Under the pieces are notes generated by a model. That model made no database searches and had not been told where the DNA came from. It saw nothing but the letters and a program-made list of their open reading frames with translations. Both the position numbers and the translations under genes were made by a program. 64,000 nt of DNA from Lophius americanus (lineage: Eukaryota; Chordata; Actinopteri; Lophiiformes; Lophiidae): NCBI GenBank assembly GCA_037951165.1, contig JBBDHG010000061.1:3778501-3842500 (forward strand). Reading direction: 5' to 3'. Positions 38,210 through 64,000 of this stretch are shown piece after piece (position 1 is the stretch's first letter; each line of letters starts with the position of its first letter).

Positions 38210-38851
38210 AAACAGATGAGACTGTTGCCTTTCTGAGTTTTATTTCAGTAAAACATGATCATGCACTGAAATTTTCTACATCTATGATAACCATTATTTT
38301 AAAGTGAATTTGTTCATTTGATCTAGATCACAGAGAGCTGCTACAGATAAAAAATTAGTTTTTCGGATCCAGTTCTTCTTATAATCGTACTGTGAAGCAG
38401 AAGAGATATTACATCACGATATGATACCTGAAAGTCTTAGCTCAATATCAGGTGCATAATGCAATTAAAGAGAAGATAGGCAAAAAGATAAAATAGAATT
38501 CAAATCTAATAAAGTAATGTGAAATAAAATAGCTCTATTAATGAGTGTGCAAAATAGAAAACAGAGATATGCACTGCAAATAAGCCATAAAAATTGGAAA
38601 ATGAGGTCACATATATGAAGAATTATACATTAAATTAAGTATTTCATGGTCATTTTAAATTATTATCTGCAGTATCTGTAAGATTCACACTTTGGGAATC
38701 ACTCCTGTAGAGAACAAAAGAACTTATTAATATCAAAATGAAAGACGGTCAATACGACTTTTAAATTCTGCGATTAAATATTCACATGATTTAGATTCAT
38801 ATTAATGCTTTTAAACGTATTTTTTGTAGCGTCAGATTTACTATCTCAAAG

Positions 38852-41800
38852 CTTCATTAGTAGATGCCAACGTAACCTGTATCATCCCCGATGACTGCAT
38901 CCTGCCCTGTAGCTTCAGACCCACTGGGACCGTGGTCATTCACTGGTACAAGCAGCAGATCCCCGTCCACAGCTATTACTACAACAAAGACCAGTTTGGG
39001 CTCCAGAACAAGCACTTCAGCGGAAGAACGTGCTTGTTCAACTCTCAGATCCCTCATGGCAATGCCTCCCTGCTCCTCAGGAGGGTCAAAGTTCAAGACA
39101 AGGGCAGATACAAGTGCTACACAAGCACACGGAAAGGCAATCAGGAGATATTTGTCAACCTAGAGGTGAAAGGTCAGTACGATTCAACAGTATGAGAGTT
39201 TATATACAAGACATTATTTTATGATGTAACTAACTCTCTAGTTTCCTTTTGACTTTCCTCCTTGGCCTCTCATGGAATTTTTAGCTCTGGGTGGTGAAGC
39301 GTCTCCATTCAAATGACCTTCAAGGACGTGACAACATGCTGGAACATTTTTCACTTTTCTCCCTGCTTGTGCTGGGTTTTAAATGGCATAGGAATTGGAC
39401 ACTAGATATATACATTTCCAGTGTATTAGATACACGTAGCAGAACAATTTCCTCATGGAGATTATAATGTTCCTTTTTTGGGAGTAAAAAAAAAATTTGT
39501 CTTAGGTTGATTCAAATTTATGAGATTTTTTGGAGCATCAAAAAAATTTCTGATCTGAAGCCAAGGATTATTCCAGATCTGATGATTTTGAAGGTTTGAA
39601 TTTAAAGGATTCTTTGAAAATGTGCTACTGTGAGACAACAAATAAAAAGGTCACAGGCTTGAACTAAGATCCAATAGTTTCTTAAACTGTTCGGTGTGAT
39701 CTCAATGTATCAACTTTCCTTTCTGAGCTTGATCCTGCTATTTGTGAAATATCTATTTTCTTAAATAACTATCAAACTACTAATGATATCAATGTAATTC
39801 CAATTTCTAGTGTTTTCATGACCAAGGAGTTATATTATTAGGGTCAAACTATGATGGCCAGGTTTCTTTTAGATGAATGCTTTGGTGGAGTTAAAAGCTC
39901 TTCGAGTGCCGTCTGGTTTTGAGTAATGTCGGTAAAATATATCAAAAAAAGCCCTACCTAATAACGGCAACAGAAGTGAAATAATGTTCCAGAATCAACA
40001 TTGGTACTAGGATCTAACAGAAATATAATCATTCAGTTTAATCAAAATATGATCAATTGGCCCAAAAAACTTCCTTGGCTTCAGATCCAAACTTCTGTAA
40101 GTATCAAGGGTGTTCTAAAGGATGAGATATTGGGTCTTGAGCAGCCATCTATGAGATCGGTGTAGAGTACAATCACATAATCCAAAATTGTAGGAATCTA
40201 GGATTTTTCCATATCCATCTAATCTATCTAATCTATCTATCTTAACCTTCACATTACATAAATGCAGCATCACTGTATTTATAAGACAGGCACTTCAGGG
40301 GCCAATCAAATTCCAGCTAGGAAATTGCCCCGCACATAAGGAGAAGGGATTTTTACATTATTTGTATGTTACAATACGCACATTACAGCACTCTCAAACT
40401 TTTTGTAGTCAAAGTAAATATGTGGGTTTCAATGGTTTAGTTGCACATCAGCCAATCTAGTAGATGTTACAGAATCACAGAAAAAATCGTTTTTTGCTCT
40501 TACTATTGTCTTGGTTTTTTTTCATAGCTCTCATCCAATCAGTGATCATTGAGATGACTGATGAGATGGTCACATGCTCCTCTCACAGCATCTACCCCGT
40601 ACCTCAGGTGACCTGGGCCATAGACCCGCCCTCCAGCCAGCAAGCTCTGGCAAATTCAACCATCAAAACCACAGACCACAAGGGTCTGTTCAGTGTGGAG
40701 GGCTCTCTGAGGATTCTGGGTAATATCTCCAACATAACCTACATCTGCTCTTTCATATCGTCTGACAAGACCGAAGTATGGACTGCCTCTTGGAAAATCC
40801 AAGGTGTGGTTTAGTTGCATAATTTTCCGATTGACAAAGAAAAAACAATTACATATAAAAAAATTTAAATGAATGTATATTTTTCAGATGATGTAACACA
40901 GGAGGAGGGCCACACACTGTCTATTCCTTGCTTCGCCCCACGCAATTTTCAGAATTTCTCCCTCACCTGGACCTTCGCTACGTCCAGTGAGCCCGCAGTC
41001 ATCTTGAGATATGACACAAAAACCAGACACACCTTTAACCTGTGGGATGGTCACGCTGACCTGGACCAGGACCTGCTTCCTCTGGGAGATGGATCTCTTC
41101 TGCTCCTCATGCCAGAGACTGAGGAACACACTGGGACCTATACCTGCACTTTCTTAGGCCCTCAGAGTAAACACATTGTCCAGACCAAAATAAACATCAC
41201 AATTTCTTTAATAAGTGAGTATTTCAGGGAAGATGTGAAAATAACAAAGGAGAAAAGAAACTATTCACAAACAAAGATGTGTCTGCTCCGCAGGTGCGGA
41301 TGAGAAGAACATTAAGAGGTCATGGTGGGGCACTGTAGCCTCTGTAGCCTTTTTCTTATTCACCATCATCATCGCTCTCCCTCAATGCTTAAGACAAAGA
41401 GGTATGTTGGACATTCCAGTTTAAAATGTATGTAGTGGAAAATGGATGTGGACTTCGTTGACAGATGAGTGTTGGATCTATGCTTTTTTGAGCCCTGCTA
41501 TCTGGTAATGACTGAAATGTTAGGTTTTCCATCAATGACCACACGGTGGCAGTGTCTGCACCAACTCCTACCCATTTTATAAACTGATGGTCACTTTGTT
41601 TAGATTATTTGCCAGAGAACAAAATCAATGCTGATGCATTCTGCTAATTAACAACCAATCAGACCATAAAATAGCTTTTTGGTGGAGACTGTGATAATAC
41701 AAACTTTGCCGTTCTCCATCTGTTTTAATATTGACAAATCAAAAATCACTACGACTCTATATGGCGTGGGTCCTTGGGCAAGACCCTGAACCCCCTCACC

Positions 41801-42200
41801 GAAGGCTTCACAACTGCTCCCTATGTGTCTAAGAGAATATTTTGTACTTGTATGACTGTGTGATCAATAAAGACAAACGTAGAGCGCATTATAGTCCAAT
41901 ATCGCATGCCAAATTTGAAATGGCTATTTACTGTTGCTGAACTAATTTTGACTTTCTCTTCCTGGTGCAGAACTGGAAACAACAGCAGCCACACACAAAT
42001 ACAACGGAGCAGCTATTGCTGAGGGCGGGCTTCATATAGACTTGCACACTGCCTCATGCTTAATCGGCCAACATGGAGTTGAATGCATTAGACCTCAACT
42101 GCAGGATATACTGGCAGGCAGTGCTCAAAACACAGCAGAAGACTGCATTGTGGCTTTACCACAGGGCACAAAAATAGAACCAGAACAAGGTGGCCAGTAG
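38852..42200 (+). CDS. hhla2: HHLA2-like gene, second copy, lacking exon 1
   Basis: Exons 2-6 are at 38852-39172, 40528-40803, 40888-41214, 41294-41401 and 41971-42200. All have the same length and phase as copy 1 and no stops. I see no amino-acid difference from copy 1; AGT to AGC (Ser) in exon 2 is silent. The signal-peptide exon and promoter lie outside the duplicated unit, so this copy has no start codon of its own. Because every hhla2 internal intron is phase 1, exon 2 could join in frame to hhla2 exon 1 at 26055-26127 by long-range splicing, or to the phase-1 first exons of the truncated phldb2 copy (34665-34872, 36905-36959). The latter fusion would lack a signal peptide. Whether it is expressed is unknown; treat it as a 5'-incomplete gene or young pseudogene. 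Confidence 0.85.
39552..40087. mobile_element. MITE-like element, hhla2 copy 2 intron 2
   Basis: Duplicate of 28178-28713 with the same inverted ends. Confidence 0.7.
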
Positions 42201-43035
42201 GACCACCTATGGAAGGAAATGAAGGGCTGCAATCCAGCAGTCTGGAGACCGATGGATTTGACAACGGTCGATCCAGGCCTCTGGACATTAACTTCATATA
42301 ATTTGCAGATTCATTCATTCATTTGAACTACAAGCTACTGGATGAGGCACAGAAACTACCTTCAAAACAAGGTTGAAAAATGGTGAAGTTCTCAAACATC
42401 ACATGCATATTCATGTCTTCATCATCTGCATTCATTAGCAGGACTGTACAATGCAAAAGAAGGACCGAGCTATCATGCCTTTAAATAGTAAGTATAGTAA
42501 ATAAATGGATCTTTTTTGAACACTGTATGTCCTGCAGAACACTTGAAAACATGTTGTCTCTATGTGCATAGACATATTCATTTGGGTTCCGCTCTGGTTA
42601 AAGTTGCATATAAACACTACAAAAGTAACAAACATGCCTCATTATTTCAGGGTGCAGAGGAAGTTCTACTTTTGTCAATTTCTGCTATCCTTTCATGCAG
42701 AATGAAATAAGTGGACAGTGTCAGCTGTACAGTTTCATTTATTACACTGGCATCTGCTTCATTACGTACGAAAACCACAGCTTAGTGCAACAGTTGCGGT
42801 AGCGTCCGTAGTGACTGAGTAACCGGTCTTATATCTTATACTTGATGTTATCTGCAAATCTGCTGAACCCGCAGCGTTAAAAGGGAGAAAGAATGGTGGT
42901 GGGGAACTTATAATATTGGATTTTCCATAATATTGTGGACCATCCAGGAGGATCTTCGAATTATTTGTTTTGAATATCTGTTCTTGATATTTACTTTGAC
43001 AGATTGTGTTTTTATTTTTGGTTTTGTTTTGTCTC

Positions 43036-43541
43036 GGGCCAATTGATCATATTTTGATTAAACTGAATGATTATATTTCTGTTAGATCCTAGTACCAATG
43101 TTGATTCTGGAACATTTTTTCACTTCTGTTGCTGTTATTAGGTAGGGCTTTTTTTTGATATATTTTACCAACATTACTCAAAACCAGACGGCACTCAAAG
43201 AGCTTTTAACTCCACCAAAGCATTCATCTAAAAGAAACGTGGCCTTCATAGTTTGACCCTAATAATATAACTCCTTGGTCATGAAAACACTAGAAATTGG
43301 AATCACATTGATATCATTAGTAGTTTGGTAGTTATTTAAGAAAATAGATATTTCCCAATTAGCAGGATCAAGCTCAGAAATTAAAGTTGATACATTGAGA
43401 TCACACCGAACAGTTTAAGAAACTATTGGATCTTAGTTCAAGCCTGTTTATTTGTTGTCTCACAGTAGCACAATTTCAAAGAATCTTTTAAATTCAAACC
43501 TTCAAAATCATCAGATCTGGAATAATCCTCGGCTTCAGATC
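43036..43541. mobile_element. Inverted MITE partner, copy 2
   Basis: Duplicate of 31672-32169, downstream of hhla2 copy 2 exon 6. Confidence 0.7.
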
Positions 43542-45062
43542 CAATTTTTTTATAATGATTTCAAATAAATAAAATAATTCTAATTGTAGGTATTATCTAG
43601 TTAAAAAAATATATTGACATTGTACATTGATTATTCCACCATGGTTCCACCTAAAACATCTGGATCCACGTGATGATCCAGATCACCACCAAAATGAGAC
43701 TGGGCACTGGGCCATTCCCTGCCTCCTCAAACTCACTTAGTAATCGGAGAAATGCTGCTCAGAAAGGCAGGCGGGCAGAAATAAAAATACCCAGTCATGA
43801 ACAGCTCATGATGTTCCACCACTACACATATTTGGATCCACAGTCCATAGTCCAGATCTGGAAGATTAAAATATAGATTGACAAATGTACTAATTACTGT
43901 ATATTGGTTTAATGTGTTCCATTCTAGAGTGGTAGAGAAAACATGTCGGTCAGAACTCAAAAAAGTACCATGGACCGTTTGTGTGAAAGGTGAGAAGTTA
44001 AACTTCCCAGGGCAATGTAATTAGTTGCCATTACTTAGTTTGGCAATATGCAGATCCAGATGAGGCCACATCATCTTAGCAGCACAGTACCAGTGTGTGT
44101 TCCATGCTCTGGATGCAAACACTGATGATCTCCTCACTGTGAATACTAAAATGAAGTCCTCAGAAGGCTGTTCTCAAAAAATATATAAAATGTTCTTCGA
44201 CCTTCTGTATGGATCCATGTATGTGTGATTAACACATCACTGTCAATCTATTTTCATATAATAAATATTTTTAACTGTATGCTGGTAGTTTTGTCTTCTT
44301 AATGCTGATATACCAACATATATAATATATAACTCATATAAAAAGTGGTTACAGGATTTTGTTTGGATTCTTTCACACTGTTAAGATTTACGGAGTGCGA
44401 AAATAAAGTTTGCCGAGATATGTACTCTCTTCTTAAATGGCATTGAGACTGATCATGTTGTCATCAGGGGTCGCAGGAAACTCTAAGTGAGTGTGTATCT
44501 GTCAATAGAAACTTCATCGGGTGCGTGACGGTTTCAGAAAGAGATTAAAATTGAATTGCAGGGTTAGGCATGTACGCATGCACACAACCTTGGAGGTGGT
44601 AGTATAAGTTAAAAATGAAAACAAGATGTGTGTTCCTAGTTTAACAACAAACATTGCCTAAATGTTTTGGCCTTGTGTGATTGGGCAAGACATTTGAGAC
44701 TTCTCACACTGTGACTCAGATCTCCCAACAATTGCTAGACTTGATCACACAGCCTTTTTCAAAATCTGAGACCAATTTTTCTTTCATCTCCCTCCCGCAC
44801 TCTACACAATGATTTCAGTATGAAGTTTTTCAAGATGCAAACACATGAAACGGATTTAGCAATTGTTGTGTATGGTTACTGAAAAACTTTTCCTCGTCCT
44901 TTGAACAGGAAGAGGAATAATATTTCATTGTCTTTGACAATTAACTTTTTTATGCTGGCAATAAATTTCAAGTGTTTCACTTTTCAAATAAGACCTTCCT
45001 GTGATGTACATGTCGTTTTACTTTCCTGAAATAGTAAAGAAGGAAAATGAGACACAGACCTA

Positions 45063-45094
<32 letters not shown>

Positions 45095-46038
45095 TGTGTG
45101 CGAGTGCGCGCCCGTTTATGATAAAGACCCCGGCTCTGTGTCTGGAAGTAATCATCTCTTCTAGCCTGCGCTCCACAGCCCCCTCCCTATGATGTAATTG
45201 GAGTGTTTTGTATGATGGTTCAGGATTTTCAGAGGGATTCAGGGGAATTTTCCAAAGTCACTTTTTTATTCATTCAACTCCGTGAACTTGTTTATTTATA
45301 CTCTATATCTGATTGACTTTTTATGGCCACAAGCCACGAGGTTTGTTTTTTACATAAATCCGTCAGATCAAAGAATGATGAGTGTGTTACATATTGTCAT
45401 TGATTCCTTGTGGGTAGTGACTCTGACCATGAGGGTTTTTTTTACTCTTTGTCTCTGCAGGTTAGGAGGGGGAGTGAGGTTGGCTCGGTTTTCAACACAA
45501 CGGCGGGGCCTCCTCCCACCTCCACAAACTGCTGATACAACAAACTTCCAGTCAATTTGTTTCTTCTTTTACAACTTTGTGCACTGATGGCTACTCTTGC
45601 TTTTTCTCCATCAGACATTGTGGGAAGACCTCCTTGAGAAAAACAGGGAGGAGTTTTGTTGTGTTTTGTGTTAATAGAATTGCTGGATGGCAGGGAAACT
45701 GTTCCCAGGGTAAATGAAATGTTCTGACGGTTCAGTCTAGGATACTGACACCAACATTGTCACACAGCTGGTACTGCTCTACAGTTATCCTATCAAACCC
45801 AGTGCCTCCATGCTGGGATATTATATAGTGATACCATGATACTGGAGCTTCTTGATTATTACAAAGCCAAAGGTCAGAATCAGTAGAAGATTGGGAAAAA
45901 GATAAAAGTAGGGATTCTTTTCAATATACTTATACTTAATAACTTATATGGTGATGCTACCTCCTCATTTCCATCCCGCTTGTCTATTTTCTATGGAGCA
46001 CTATTCTCTGTGCAACCAGTGAGGGGCAGCAGCCCAGC

Positions 46039-46246
46039 ATGATGTTGCAAACTATGCACTCCTCCTCCTCCTCCCCTTACTCTGAGCAGAGAATTGAGGT
46101 GGGAGGAGAGGGGAAAGGGTCTCCTGTCTGGTCCTTTGTCATGGGAAGACTTGGGGAGACTCTGCTGTTTGATGCAGAGAGCGAGGGCTTCATCTCCAGG
46201 ATCAAAACACACGCCAGAAACTATGTGAATGGGACAGAAAACAAAG
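46039..46246 (+). CDS. phldb2: Candidate alternative first coding exon of PHLDB2
   Basis: An ATGATG start is followed by 69 open codons and a donor (ACAAAG|gttag). The product begins MMLQTMHSSSSSPYSEQ and ends NYVNGTENK. It ends in phase 1, exactly the phase needed by the large phldb2 exon at 49147, as does the other candidate first exon (48284-48338). I read this as an alternative promoter giving a different N-terminus. It could instead be chance or an unrelated short gene; the peptide is not one I recognise. Confidence 0.4.
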
Positions 46247-48283
46247 GTTAGTAGATTTTTTTCTTCTCAAAAAGTTGGTTGTGTAACTTTTAGTTTCCTG
46301 GTGGTTACAACCAGTGATGCTCTGGAAAAATCAAATTGCTGCATTTAGTCCAATTTAGTCAGACTTTACGTATCTCTTCAAAGGAAAGCTTAAATTATTA
46401 TTAAGTAAATTAGTTACGTCATTATTCATAGTTTTTGCCAAATGTAAAGCTGTTGACATAAAATTACAAATAAGACTTGACTGAGGCAAATTAAAATACA
46501 TTATGTTGAGGCCACAGTTATCTGGCTTTGTTAAAACGATGGAGGGTGTTGGTTCTCATCGAAGGTTAACTCCCAATAAGTCAATATTCCTGATAAGTGA
46601 CCATTAAGATAAAGTGGATGAGAGCCAATGGTGTGTAGACTGCATTGCTGTGTGACTGTAAATGTGTGAATGCAGATGAGCTCTCAGCATGACGTTCAAT
46701 TAGAATATCATAAATCAGTCAAACGACTTTTGAGCAAGTTCATGCATATCTTACAAAAGACAAATGTAACAAAAAAACTTGGATTTTTTTATTCAAGTGA
46801 TTTCAGTACAAATTAAATTTTGATACATTTTCAAATATGTTTAGCCTTTTTCTACTTTAAAAAAAATGGTTTTAATCATAACATAAAAGAATGTTCTGAA
46901 ATTAAAACGATCGATAGTGCCGGTATTAGTTTGTGTATAACCTTTGAGAAAATCTGAAACATGAAGTTTGTCTTGAGAATGAATGGAGAGTTAAGGTAAA
47001 ATCAGTTTAAATTTTTGAATTGTGAAATCTTCACAGTGTTACCACACATTAGATTTAAAAAAAACAAAAACAAAAAACAAACATACATACGTCAGTGTCC
47101 ATTCCTTAAACGGTTTGCCTGTCTGAGGGTTAATGATCTGCTGGCCTGTAGTCTGGCTCATGCAGTAAAAACTCTAGCTCTCCCTTTTTTTCAGGCGGTC
47201 TCCAGAATGAACTCATGCTGATTGATTGTGTGACTGTGTAAAAGGATACCCTACTTCCTGTAGGCCCTCTCTCCAGACACCACGACCAGAAAACCTTGGA
47301 TCGGCCATCTCTGTTTTTTCTGTGCTGTGTGTGAGTGTGAGAGCGAGTGTGAGAGAGAGACACACACACAGGGAGATAGAGAGACAGAGAGACAGAGAGA
47401 CAGAGAGACAGAGAGACAGAGAGACTGTCTGTAAAATCTGTAAAGAATTTGACTTTTCATTTTAAAACACTAGCACTAGAACCTAGAATTTTCATTCTGG
47501 TCTTCCTAAGCTGCAGTATGTTGAACCATGCAGTCTGGGGACCTAAGGATGTGTCCGTCTGTGATTTGCTTTGGTTCATCACTTATTGATTTCATCTTTA
47601 GCACTTCTCAGAGAAGGCAGTGAGTAGGGCCACGCAGTGATGTTGAGGGCTTAACATTGTCGTTGGAAAAAGTTGGAGTTTGATTTATAGTTAATGATTA
47701 CAAAATACATACTGCCCTAAATAAAGGTCAGTCCAAAATACAAAAACACTTGATACATAATGACTTGAGACTGTGACCGGTGCAAATATATAATATAGTA
47801 TTATATTCACTATTCGGTTGAAATTGTAATTTTTTCCTTTTGAAAAGATCATAGATCAAATATCAATTAAGAGCAGAGTGTCGCTTTTACGGGTTTTTAT
47901 TGGCAACGCTGTAGGCATTTCTATGCCTGTCTACACTGTAACCAGGCATAGAAATTTTCCTCTTGGTCTGTTTTCCTACTCAGTCTTTTGGAAAGGTTCT
48001 TTTTTTTCTTACTCATGAAATGTACACATCTGAAATATCTGCTTGAGTAGAGATATTTTGGAGAGAGTTTTTAGAGGATGAGGATAACACAAGGCATTTT
48101 TTAATTCCCTATATTGTATTCCGATATATACAATTAGTAGAATATACAAGATGTGATGTCATTTCTTTGCGGTCTTCCGTGTTTGTGAGATTTATATTGA
48201 TTTTTGCTTCTTGTGGAAAAAAGCTCACAGGGCACTGCTGAACTCTGCATCCTCAGACTGAATCAAAGAAAAGGGGGTCAGTG

Positions 48284-62804
<14,521 letters not shown>

Positions 62805-64000
62805 CTGATGCCGTGTAAATGTGTACGGGTCTCAGCTCTACCAGTGTAACAGTAAGCACGTTTGGTGTACATCTCGGAGGGTTCTTCTTCATGTCAACAA
62901 AAGACTTCACTTCTGTTTACACATGCCGTACCTGTAGTCTAAAACTCAGGCTGAAAAATAAGCATTCCTTGAAATGTAACTATATGTTAACCGATTAAGA
63001 AGAATAGAGGGAATGTACCTGGGGTATTTAACGGAGAAGCAGCGATATCGTTCAGCATGAACGTGGCAAAAAGACAAAAACACATCTCAGAAAGGAAAAA
63101 GCTGTTGTATTATTGGCTGTGCAGATAAGAAGATTTCACAGCTGTCGTATCACAGAATGATGAAAGCTAACGTAAAGAGAAGCAAAGCGATCTGCCATTA
63201 AACCTTCATCTGTGCTTGAGAATCTGTGAGCAACAAATCTATCATTACCCAGTAAGGACTGACTGTGGATCAAACCAGATTCTTTAAGCTGGTTTTGTAA
63301 TGAGGTGCACGATGTGTCATTGAGTATCCTCAATGCTGATGCACGTAAACATGTCTACCCACGTTGTAGTGAGATTATGTTTGTACCTGGCCACACACAA
63401 CCACAGTATCCAGTTATGCTGTCATTCCTTTAAGTACAACCGAGCGTCAAGGCTTTGTACTTTGTTTTCTGTTTTCCCAGGCATTGAAATCAGATCCTTA
63501 CAAACATCTGGAAACCTGACTGCCGGCAAAATATCAATGCCCAGAGTCTTCTGGCACATTGTACGAATCACGTGATCTTATGAAAAAGCTTTTTTATTCT
63601 TTTTTTCTATTTGCTGTTTATCATTAGTAGCTGAATCATCATTGAGTCTTATGAAAAAAAAAAGCTGTTATCCTTCTTTATATGATATATCTGATGGTCT
63701 CATACTCGGTTCTAGGATGTTTGGTTTGTCAGTCTTTGGTTGGATGCGTCGGAATGAATGGAAATCAAAACAGGTTAAACGTTTAAATCCTTCTACATCT
63801 ATCCTGCGGGTCCATCCTGCCCTATATCTGTGTGTGCCTGATGTGTAGTATGACATTTTCATTGGATCCCAACAGACTCAAAGAACCTTGTCATCCATCA
63901 TGAATCACCAAGAGTTCAGCATATTTTATTCACTGGATTAGATAACCACAACCCACAGGCAGAAGTGATGATATACAGTTGTAAATCAGAAATTAAAAAT
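62805..64000 (+). other. phldb2 3' UTR and downstream sequence
   Basis: No further exon supported. This is probably phldb2 3' UTR followed by intergenic DNA; no strong canonical poly(A) hexamer at a typical position was identified with confidence. A purine/T run is at 63653-63664. Confidence 0.4.

Overview
This 64 kb window is vertebrate nuclear DNA, almost certainly from a ray-finned (teleost) fish. Genes are split into short exons with GT-AG introns. The interspersed repeats are teleost-like: Tc1-type ends of the 'CTGATCAGCCA' type, a Ty3/gypsy pol remnant, an L1-like LINE remnant, SINE-like tails and long CA/TG microsatellites. There are no bacterial operons, CRISPR arrays, or tRNA/rRNA genes that I can support. 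All exon chains were read by eye from splice sites, reading phase and recognised protein families.

Layout. (1) 118-5681, minus strand: six in-frame exons of an unrecognised secreted or membrane protein with a Ser/Thr-rich mucin-like exon; both ends are incomplete. (2) 5.7-12.9 kb: repeat-rich intergenic DNA with a decayed Ty3/gypsy pol fragment and a non-autonomous DNA transposon. (3) 12909-22717, minus strand: a complete nine-exon GABA-A receptor rho-3 gene (gabrr3, 472 aa). (4) 22.7-26.05 kb: spacer to a divergently transcribed gene, holding three strong hairpins. (5) 26055-30826, plus strand: a complete six-exon HHLA2 (B7-H7-like) gene, Ig V-C-V plus transmembrane segment, 444 aa. (6) 34665-38183: the 5' exons of PHLDB2, cut off inside the large coding exon. 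(7) 38852-42200: a second HHLA2 copy, without exon 1. (8) 46039/48284-62804, plus strand: the complete PHLDB2 (LL5-beta) gene, 16 coding exons, 1027 aa from the second candidate first exon, ending in a PH domain.

The dominant event is a direct tandem duplication of about 11.37 kb. Copy 1 is 26811-38183 and copy 2 is 38191-49559. The unit runs from HHLA2 intron 1 into the PHLDB2 large exon. The junction carries 7 extra bases that make a perfect 10-bp inverted repeat with the adjoining DNA, as expected of a templated-insertion end-joining scar. The copies are nearly identical, so the event is very recent or the second copy is an assembly or haplotype artefact. The result is one intact HHLA2, one HHLA2 without signal-peptide exon or promoter, one truncated PHLDB2 and one intact PHLDB2. 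Because all internal HHLA2 introns and both candidate first PHLDB2 introns are phase 1, the orphan HHLA2 copy could splice in frame to several upstream exons.

GABRR3, HHLA2 and PHLDB2 all lie on human 3q11-q13, so this looks like a conserved block. The proteins do not form one pathway: GABRR3 is a GABA-gated chloride channel subunit, HHLA2 an immune co-signalling ligand, and PHLDB2 a cortical PIP3-binding microtubule-anchoring scaffold.
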